Positions 17,459 to 24,463 of a stretch of 34,180 nucleotides of DNA are shown here, one piece after another. Positions within the stretch are counted from its first letter, which is position 1; every line of letters starts with the position of its first letter. The DNA comes from Planctomycetales bacterium (GTDB lineage Bacteria > Planctomycetota > Planctomycetia > Isosphaerales > Isosphaeraceae): the NCBI GenBank assembly GCA_027451885.1, contig DAIDHX010000254.1, positions 1 through 34,180 of the forward strand, written 5' to 3'. The position numbers and the translations under genes were made by a program. The notes beneath the pieces are model-generated. The model was given only the letters and a program-made list of their open reading frames with translations. It did not search any database and was not told the DNA's origin.

Positions 17459-18430
17459 ATGCTTGTTTTTGACCGTGAGAACTGGCCCTATCACCGCGGC
17501 TGGTTTCTGTTTGTGGTTGCGGCCTCGCTCGCCGCGGCTGGCTGGTATCTGGTTTATGGATTCGCGGGCGGTTCATGGGCATGGCCCAGCGGCGCGAGCC
17601 CGCCCGGGTTCGTCTATGGGGCGATCGGCGGCCTGATCACGGCGTTCGAGATGTTGCTCTGGCCGCGTAAATCCCTCTGGCGCGGCTGGCGGATTGGGCG
17701 CACCAAGCTCTGGATGACCATGCACCTCTGGCTGGGATTGCTCACCCTCCCGCTCCTTTTGCTCCACGGCAGCTTCCAGTTCAACGTGAGCGCGTCAGCA
17801 CTTGCGGCGGTGCTCATGTGGCTGCTGGTCGCGGTGGTGGGGAGCGGCGTCTTCGGGCTGGTGGTTCAGAACATTGTGCCCCGTGTGATGTTCGAGCAGC
17901 TTCCGGCGGAGACGATCGCCTCGCAGATTCCCCGCGTGCTGGAAACCTACCGAGCCGACGCCCTGCGCATGGTCGAGGTCGTCTGCGGTATCGCGCCCAG
18001 CGAGTCTGTCGCGGCTGGCGAGGCCAGAGGCATGGTGGCCGTGGAGACAGTGCGGCAGGTCGGGCGCGTGCAGGGGCTCGTCGTCGAGGCCGAGCTCGAA
18101 GCCGAATTCACACCTGGCTCCGAGTCGCTGCTTGAATTTCACCGCAGACATGTCGATCCTTATTTAAGCGCTCCGGTGGGAACCGCGCTCGAGCTCGGTT
18201 CGCCTCGGCAGGCTGTCCTGCTCTTTGAGGAGGTCAAGCGGCAGATTCGCCCGAGCGCTCATCCCGTCGTCGACCGGTTGGCGGATCTTTGCAACCAGCG
18301 CAGGCAGTTTGATCTTCAGCTCCGGCTCCATCGTTTGCTGCATACCTGGCTGGGAGTGCACGTGGCCCTGTCGGTTGCGCTTTTCGTGCTGATGATTGCT
18401 CACATTTTCCTGGCCATGAAATATGTCTGA
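17459..18430 (+). CDS. Cytochrome b-like integral membrane protein
   Basis: A 323-residue membrane protein with about five transmembrane segments: residues 14-34 (WFLFVVAASLAAAGWYLVY), 50-70, 90-108 (MHLWLGLLTLPLLLLHGSF), 115-140 and a C-terminal helix (LGVHVALSVALFVLMIAHIF). His residues paired along helix 3 (MHLW...LLHG) and in the last helix (LLHTWLGVH...IAHIF) could bind two b hemes, as in quinone-reactive cytochrome b subunits. Between the fourth and fifth helices is a soluble region of about 140 residues. Family assignment is tentative. The ATG at 17459 is preferred over GTG 17420. Its stop overlaps the decaheme gene start by 8 bp (18423-18430), so the two are translationally coupled. 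It probably links the quinone pool to the multiheme cytochromes. Confidence 0.6.
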   Translation: MLVFDRENWPYHRGWFLFVVAASLAAAGWYLVYGFAGGSWAWPSGASPPGFVYGAIGGLITAFEMLLWPRKSLWRGWRIGRTKLWMTMHLWLGLLTLPLLLLHGSFQFNVSASALAAVLMWLLVAVVGSGVFGLVVQNIVPRVMFEQLPAETIASQIPRVLETYRADALRMVEVVCGIAPSESVAAGEARGMVAVETVRQVGRVQGLVVEAELEAEFTPGSESLLEFHRRHVDPYLSAPVGTALELGSPRQAVLLFEEVKRQIRPSAHPVVDRLADLCNQRRQFDLQLRLHRLLHTWLGVHVALSVALFVLMIAHIFLAMKYV

Positions 18431-20006
18431 TACGAGCAAAATTCGCCGCTCGCGGATCGACCTGGGCTACCACAAGCGAGGTGATGCGCTTGGGCGTTGG
18501 CGCGGGCGGCTGGTGCTCTTTGCGCTGACGGCCGCGGGGCTCTGGCTCCTGCTCGCCCCCTCGTCAGGCCAGGGCAAGGGTGCGAATCTGCGGCTGTTTC
18601 AGCACGCGAGCCTGGCCTCGAAGGGGCCGCTCACGCGTGCTCACGCTGCCTGGGACAACCAGTGCGAAGCCTGCCACACGCCGTTCCAGGGCATTAACAC
18701 CTCGCGCTGGTCGCCCTCGCTGAACAGGGCATCGACCGCGGGGGACCAGAATTGCCAGACCTGCCACGCCGGACCCGCGCATCATCCCAACCAGATCGCC
18801 AGCGAGGTTCCTTCGTGCGCGGAGTGCCATCGCGATCACCGCGGGCGCGACTTCCGCCTCGCCGCCACGCCCGACGCCGGGTGCACAGGCTGCCACGCCG
18901 ACCTCGGCCGCCATCGCAACCCGAGTGCGAACTCCGCCGCCATCGCCAATGTCACGGCGTTTGATGCCGAGCATCATCCCGCCTTCACGCTGCCCGCTTC
19001 GCTCGCCGGCAAGCACCCGGGGCGGATCAAGTTCAGTCACAAGCGACACCTGACGCCGGGGCTCGTGCTCGAGCAGGGGGGAGCGCCCTTCACACGCGCG
19101 AATTTGGCCGCCGCGGATCGCACGCGTTACGGCGGTCCCGCAGGTCGTGAGGCCGACCCAGTTCAGTTGACCTGCGCCTCGTGCCATCGGCTCGATGATG
19201 CGACCGACGCCACCCCGCGGTTCGCGAACCAGATTCCGCGCCTGCCTGGCGAGGCGATGCTGCCGGTCTCGTACGAGTCAAGCTGCCGGGCCTGCCATCC
19301 GCTCGCCTTCGACAGGAACGCGCCCACTGTGGAGGCGCGTCACGGGCAGGAGCCGGCTGCACTTGTCGAGGAGATCAATCGCTTCTACAAGGCCCAGGCG
19401 CTTGAAGAGAAGCCCGATCTGCTGAATCGATTTGTGCCGCCGCAACCCCAGCCTGGCCGATCCGCGGCCGAGCTGGACACGGTGCGCGACAGGGTTGAAG
19501 CGAAGACGCTCATGGCGGTGAGGCGTTTCTTTGGATCAGCGGTGAGCGAGGCCGACCGCCAGGGCGCTGGCTTGCCCTTGAGCCGCGGCGGCTGTGTGGA
19601 ATGCCACGAGCTCTCGAGCACACCGGGGCCCCTGACGAGCCTGGCCGCTGCCCGCAACCTGGCGCTCGAGCCAGTGGCCATTCGCTCGCTCTGGTATGAG
19701 AACGCGCGCTTCAATCACGCCAGCCATCGCGCTGTCGAGTGCGCATCGTGCCACGCGGGCGTCGAGCAAGCCGCCGATCAGTCAAAACCGCACATGCCCG
19801 GCATCGAAAGCTGCACCACGTGCCATGCTCCCGCGGCGAGTCCAGGCGGGCGATCGACTGGAGGTGCGGGATTCGACTGCGTGGAGTGCCACCGTTATCA
19901 CGCGACCGACGTCGCTGCGCACGGACTGGGCTCACCGCTTCGCAAGCCCGTCGCCGCGCTTTCTATCGAGCAGTTCCTTTCAGGTGCGCCACCGGCCCGC
20001 CCCTGA
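18423..20006 (+). CDS. Membrane-anchored decaheme cytochrome c
   Basis: A 527-residue cytochrome. A basic N-terminus is followed by one membrane segment (residues 30-46, LVLFALTAAGLWLLLAP) with no obvious cleavage site, so it is likely anchored with its heme domain in the periplasm. There are ten CXXCH sites: CEACH (C81), CQTCH, CAECH, CTGCH, CASCH, CRACH, CVECH, CASCH, CTTCH and CVECH. KFSHKRH and RFNHASHR provide distal His ligands, a pattern of cytochrome c3/c7-type modules. The ATG overlaps the end of the cytochrome b-like gene, and the cyclase follows after 53 bp. It probably accepts electrons from the cytochrome b-like partner and passes them outward. No catalytic motif is seen. Confidence 0.9.
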   Translation: MSDTSKIRRSRIDLGYHKRGDALGRWRGRLVLFALTAAGLWLLLAPSSGQGKGANLRLFQHASLASKGPLTRAHAAWDNQCEACHTPFQGINTSRWSPSLNRASTAGDQNCQTCHAGPAHHPNQIASEVPSCAECHRDHRGRDFRLAATPDAGCTGCHADLGRHRNPSANSAAIANVTAFDAEHHPAFTLPASLAGKHPGRIKFSHKRHLTPGLVLEQGGAPFTRANLAAADRTRYGGPAGREADPVQLTCASCHRLDDATDATPRFANQIPRLPGEAMLPVSYESSCRACHPLAFDRNAPTVEARHGQEPAALVEEINRFYKAQALEEKPDLLNRFVPPQPQPGRSAAELDTVRDRVEAKTLMAVRRFFGSAVSEADRQGAGLPLSRGGCVECHELSSTPGPLTSLAAARNLALEPVAIRSLWYENARFNHASHRAVECASCHAGVEQAADQSKPHMPGIESCTTCHAPAASPGGRSTGGAGFDCVECHRYHATDVAAHGLGSPLRKPVAALSIEQFLSGAPPARP

Positions 20007-20059
20007 GCGCTGCTCCAGAAACAACATCCACCGAAAACACCTCGCGGAGCTCGAACAAA

Positions 20060-21904
20060 ATGGCCCAGACATGGATGGTGTCCGCATACAACGACCGGAT
20101 GCTGAGCATGCTCAAGGAGTGCCCCGCGCCGGTGGAGTTCGGGCGCCAAAGCAGCCGTGCCGGCGAGGAGCTTTTTCACCCAATCCCCCAGTCCGAAGGC
20201 GGATGCCGGCTCGCCATCGCGCCCATCGACGATCTCACCATCTCGCGCCGGCATGCGCGGGTTGAACCGGTCGACTCCGAGCGCGTGCTCGTCCAGAACA
20301 TCAGCGAGAAGAATACGATCAGCTTCGAGGATGGCTTTCAGCTCAGGCCCGGGCGCGAGCGCGAGGTCACGCTCCCCGTGGTGCTCAAGCTGGGCGTGAA
20401 GGTCCTGCGCGTGGAGTCCACCGGTCCGCGCGAGGAATCGACTTTGCGGCTGATCCAGTCGCTCGAGGAGCCCACCCTGGTCCCGGGCGCTGAATCACGC
20501 TGGGCGCGGTCCGCGAATCTCAATCTCGAAGCCGCTGGCACCGTGGACTCGAAAGGCGTCTTCGACTGGCTGCGCGTCATGATCCGCGTGCTCCAGAGCG
20601 CGGCGACCGATACCGACTTCTTCCAGAAAGGCGCCCAGGCGATCGTCGAGGTCGTCGGTCTCGACATGGGGCGCGTGCTCACCCGCGACGGCGACGACTG
20701 GAAAACGGCTTCCTTCTTCCCTCTCGAGGAAGAAGAATACGAACGCACGAATCCGCCCAGCCGCATGGTGCTTTCGCGGGTCATCGAAGAGAAAAAAGTC
20801 ACCTGGTTCGACCCGATGAAAATGGACGAGGACTGCTCGAGCCTCGCGGGCGTGACCTCGGTCGTCGCCGCCCCGGTGCGCGACCGAGCAGGCGAAGTGA
20901 TCGCGATTCTCTACGGCGAAAGGCGCTTGCAGGCGCTGATGACGGGCGCTCGGCCAGTCTCTCGGCTCGAGGCCATGGTGCTCGAGGTCCTGGCCGTGGG
21001 GCTTGCCGGCGGACTGGCCCGGCTCGAGCAGGAGCACGCTGCGCTCGCGCTTCAAACCCAGTTCGAACAGTTCTTCACGCCGGAGCTCGCCCGCTCGCTC
21101 GCCGAACATCCCGAGCTGCTCAACGGCCGCGACATGGAAATCACCGTCCTTTTCTGCGACATCCACGGCTTTTCCCGGATCACCCGCAAGCAGCCCCCAG
21201 CCTTCACCATGGAATGGATCCAGGACGTGCTTTCGACGATCTCGGAGTGCGTTCTCTCGTCCCAGGGCGTGCTCGTGGACTACATCGGCGACGAGGTCAT
21301 GGCGATGTGGGGCGCGCCCACGCTGCAGCCGGACCACGCCGAGCGCGCGTGCTACGCTGCGCTCGACATGATTGCTGCGCTCAAGTGTCTCGACGAGCGC
21401 TGGCGCGACCGGCTGGGCGAGCCGATGGGGCTGGGGATCGGCATCAACACCGGCATCGCACGCGTGGGCAACACCGGCTCCAGGCGAAAATTCAAATACG
21501 GCCCCCTCGGCGACACCGTCAACGTCGCCAGCCGCGTGCAAGGCGCTGCCAAGTACTTCAAGTCGAGCCTCGTCGTCACACGCGCCACACGCGACCGGCT
21601 CGGCCAGGAATTCCAGCTCCGCAGGCTGGGCGCTGCGCGGGTGGTCAATATCAGCGATCCAATCGAACTCTTCGAGCTGTTCCCGCCCAACCAGCCCGAC
21701 GCCTCAGCCGTCATCCAAAGCTACGAAGAAGCCTTGACCGCCTTCGAGAATCGCGAGTTTCTCACCGCCTCGACAATCCTGGGCCGGCTGGTCTCCTCGC
21801 ATCGCACCGACGGGCCTTCATTCGCGCTTCTCGCCCGCGCGATCGCGTACTATGTCGACCAGCCCGAAACCTTCGATCCCGCGTTTCGCCTGCCCGGCAA
21901 GTAA
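20060..21904 (+). CDS. FHA-GAF-class III nucleotide cyclase
   Basis: A 614-residue cytoplasmic signalling enzyme. The N-terminal FHA domain (about 20-120; FGRQSS, ISRRHARVE, VQNIS) should bind a phosphothreonine partner. A GAF-like domain follows (about 170-340), then a class III cyclase domain (about 360-535). Metal-binding Asp residues are D367 (FCDIHGFS) and D411 (DYIGDEVMAMWGAP). The GDTVNVASR segment supplies N488 and the transition-state R492. The base-selecting positions are unusual: the usual Lys before YIGD is D407, and the usual Asp/Thr is G481 in KYGPLGD, so cAMP versus cGMP cannot be decided. About 75 C-terminal residues resemble a TPR-like helical tail. GGAG lies 10 nt before ATG 20060. 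It is in the same unit as the decaheme and cytochrome b-like genes. Confidence 0.9.
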   Translation: MAQTWMVSAYNDRMLSMLKECPAPVEFGRQSSRAGEELFHPIPQSEGGCRLAIAPIDDLTISRRHARVEPVDSERVLVQNISEKNTISFEDGFQLRPGREREVTLPVVLKLGVKVLRVESTGPREESTLRLIQSLEEPTLVPGAESRWARSANLNLEAAGTVDSKGVFDWLRVMIRVLQSAATDTDFFQKGAQAIVEVVGLDMGRVLTRDGDDWKTASFFPLEEEEYERTNPPSRMVLSRVIEEKKVTWFDPMKMDEDCSSLAGVTSVVAAPVRDRAGEVIAILYGERRLQALMTGARPVSRLEAMVLEVLAVGLAGGLARLEQEHAALALQTQFEQFFTPELARSLAEHPELLNGRDMEITVLFCDIHGFSRITRKQPPAFTMEWIQDVLSTISECVLSSQGVLVDYIGDEVMAMWGAPTLQPDHAERACYAALDMIAALKCLDERWRDRLGEPMGLGIGINTGIARVGNTGSRRKFKYGPLGDTVNVASRVQGAAKYFKSSLVVTRATRDRLGQEFQLRRLGAARVVNISDPIELFELFPPNQPDASAVIQSYEEALTAFENREFLTASTILGRLVSSHRTDGPSFALLARAIAYYVDQPETFDPAFRLPGK

Positions 21905-21955
21905 GCCCGCGCCAGCGATGTTTCCCCGCCAGGCGCACGCCTTCTGATCCTCGCT

Positions 21956-24463
21956 TCAACCGCGCGATCGCACCAGATCCAGGAGCTCGACGCCTTTCAT
22001 GCGATGGGCGGCGTCGTGCGGGCACGCGTAAACACAGCTCGGTTCCGACTTCGGCCCCAGGCTGGTGCAGAGGTCGCATGTGGTCGCCTTGCGCACATTC
22101 GCCTTGAGTGCCTTATCCATTTGTTCAACCATGTTGATATTGCCATAAGGGCAATTGTGCGCGCATAGCCCGCAGCCGATGCACCAGTTCTCGATGTGGA
22201 TTTCGCTGGTTTCCCGCCGCCGGATCGAGCCCACGGGGCAGCCGACCATGCAGTAAGGATCGAGGCACGAGCGGCACGAGCTTGCGACCAGGAAGTGGTC
22301 GAAGCGCAGCCCTTCGCGAATGAGCCGCGTTACGCCTTCGTGGGTATCCGCGCAGGCTTTGGTGCACTCGTCGCAGCGGGTGCACTTGTGGAGGTCGAGC
22401 ACGAGCAGGCTCTGCGCTTCCTGCAAGCCTTGCGACAAAAACGAGTCGAGCGAGTTGTTGCGCACGTCGAGCTGATCCTTCAGATTGCTCTCGATGCGCT
22501 GGCGGGCGATGTCGATGACCGACTGTTTGAGCGCGGGTGAACGGTCGAGTATGGCGCGGAAGTCCTCAGGCGCCACGCGCACCAGGTCGACGTGGTCAAG
22601 CGCTGTGCAGGAGGCGGTGCGCACGCCGCCGGGGGCCAGATCGCCCAGCTCCGCGAGTCCTGAGAGCACGCCGATCTCGCCGATGTAGCCGCCGGGGCCG
22701 ACGTAACTGAGCACGCGGTCGCCGCCGGGCCGGGCCTGGGTGACCTTCACAAACCCGGTGCGCACCAGATAGAGGCCGTCGACCGCGGGCGCGCCCTGCC
22801 GCAAGATGACCTCGCCAGGCTCACACCGCCTGAGGGTCACGCGCGGCCGGAGCGCATCGATGATGCGATTGAACTCGGCCTCGTCGTTCTTGAGAGGCGC
22901 GAACAGAGGCACGCTGCGCAAATGGCCGTCGATCGCCCGGGCGCGATACTTGGCCTCCAGGTCGCGGCGGAATGACGGGCTGCGCTGCATGATGTAGAGC
23001 ACATTCCGCAGCATCTCGAGCACTGTCGTATCCTCGGCCGCGGCCACCGTCGCCGACCGGGGATAGTTGCTCATGCACGTCATCTCACCGAAAAGCTCCC
23101 CCGCGCCCAGAGTCGCGCGCGGCTGGCCATACGGCAACGACACAAGCGCATCGACCGGGATAAAGTCACGCTCACGCTCGTCTTGCCGGCCGATGAAACG
23201 CGTCGTGAAGCGCCCAATCGCGCCCAGAAAGCCCCCCCGCGGCTCGTTCTCCACGCGATCCGCCGGCGTTCGGATGTAAATATCAACAGACCCGTTCTCG
23301 ATGAAGAACGCGGTCGAGCCGTATTCTCCCTCGCGGCAGATGATCTCCCCTTTGCGGTAGACGCGCCTCTTGACCGCCTGAATGTTCGACCGCAGAAACG
23401 GCCGCGAAACCCCCTCGAAGGCCTGGCGAATCTGGGGGATCTCGTGCTGGACGAGCGACTCGACCTTGACATCCTGGCCGGAGGCGAGCTCGGTTGCGAT
23501 CACCCGCCTGTGCACAAGCGCGCCGGTGGGGCAGTCGTCGGTGCATTCGCCGCAGGCGACGCAGCTCGAGCTCCCCATGGGCGCATCGAGGTCGAACGCG
23601 ATCCGCGCCTGGTATCCCTTGCCCATGCGGCGGATCACGTGGTTTTCCTTGATGACGTCGCAGCCGCGAACGCAGCGGTCGCAAAGAATGCACGCGTTGT
23701 GATCGACGGCGATCACGAGCGACGATTCATCCCGCGGGCGCTCCGGCCGGCTCGGGAAACCGTCCCCCTTCACGTCGAAGCGGGTGGCAAGCGCCTCGAG
23801 CTCGCAATCACCCGGATGCTGCCGCTCCTTGGCGCATGGGCTTGGGTGATCCGACATCAGAAGCTGCACCAGCGTTTTGACCGCCCCTTCGATCCGCTCT
23901 CGCGCATGTGCGTCGGGAGAGGCGATCGTGCTCACGATCATGCCGTCTTCCACGCGATGCTGGCACGCGGGCAGCAGCTTGTCGTCGACCTCAACCTTCC
24001 CCGTCCGCCGGCGGAACCGGGCAAGCTGCACCACGCACACCCGGCAGACCGCCACGGGGTCCATGTATTTCGTGTGGCAGAGGATCGGGATCGGGTTCTT
24101 CCCCGCGCCCGGCGGCCTGCGCGACTCGCCCGACTCGTCGCCCAGGAGCGCACTCTCTTCTTGCTCATAACGCACACTGACGGCGTCGTAGATCGTGGTC
24201 GGGCGGGGAATCACCTCGCCATGGGCGTCGTACCGCGGCCGGCCTTGCTCGTCCGTGGCCACGACCGCCTTCTTCACCTTCACCGGCTTGCCGTCGATCT
24301 CGAGCGTGACTTCCTTCTCGAGCTCCTCGCGCGTGGCGGCGTCGTAGCGGATCAGGTGGCCGTCCACGTCGCGGGCGAACAGCCCCTCCTCGGACCACGA
24401 CCATTCCCAGCTCGTCTCGTCCCGATCCTGAACCTGCGCTTCGCTCCCTGGTGTCGTGCTCAT
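21956..24463 (-). CDS. Fusion: NuoG-like iron-sulfur head, two cyclic-nucleotide-binding domains, DmsB-like ferredoxin
   Basis: An 835-residue cytoplasmic electron-transfer protein. Residues 120-180 form a NuoG-type [2Fe-2S] site (C129, C140, C143, C167). Residues 206-220 resemble the His-Cys3 site but lack the middle Cys. Two [4Fe-4S] sites follow (C258/261/264/268 and C301/304/307/311). The first cyclic-nucleotide-binding domain (about 355-500) has a normal phosphate-binding cassette, FGEM...PRSATV, with E460 and R469. The second (about 515-640) keeps E596 and R615 but has about ten extra residues between them. The C-terminus carries four [4Fe-4S] motifs as in DmsB/NrfC subunits, starting at C694, C730, C761 and C796. 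It overlaps the NuoEF gene by ATGA (24460-24463), so the two are coupled and probably form a complex. Ligand gating of electron flow is an inference. Confidence 0.87.
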   Translation of the reverse strand: MSTTPGSEAQVQDRDETSWEWSWSEEGLFARDVDGHLIRYDAATREELEKEVTLEIDGKPVKVKKAVVATDEQGRPRYDAHGEVIPRPTTIYDAVSVRYEQEESALLGDESGESRRPPGAGKNPIPILCHTKYMDPVAVCRVCVVQLARFRRRTGKVEVDDKLLPACQHRVEDGMIVSTIASPDAHARERIEGAVKTLVQLLMSDHPSPCAKERQHPGDCELEALATRFDVKGDGFPSRPERPRDESSLVIAVDHNACILCDRCVRGCDVIKENHVIRRMGKGYQARIAFDLDAPMGSSSCVACGECTDDCPTGALVHRRVIATELASGQDVKVESLVQHEIPQIRQAFEGVSRPFLRSNIQAVKRRVYRKGEIICREGEYGSTAFFIENGSVDIYIRTPADRVENEPRGGFLGAIGRFTTRFIGRQDERERDFIPVDALVSLPYGQPRATLGAGELFGEMTCMSNYPRSATVAAAEDTTVLEMLRNVLYIMQRSPSFRRDLEAKYRARAIDGHLRSVPLFAPLKNDEAEFNRIIDALRPRVTLRRCEPGEVILRQGAPAVDGLYLVRTGFVKVTQARPGGDRVLSYVGPGGYIGEIGVLSGLAELGDLAPGGVRTASCTALDHVDLVRVAPEDFRAILDRSPALKQSVIDIARQRIESNLKDQLDVRNNSLDSFLSQGLQEAQSLLVLDLHKCTRCDECTKACADTHEGVTRLIREGLRFDHFLVASSCRSCLDPYCMVGCPVGSIRRRETSEIHIENWCIGCGLCAHNCPYGNINMVEQMDKALKANVRKATTCDLCTSLGPKSEPSCVYACPHDAAHRMKGVELLDLVRSRG

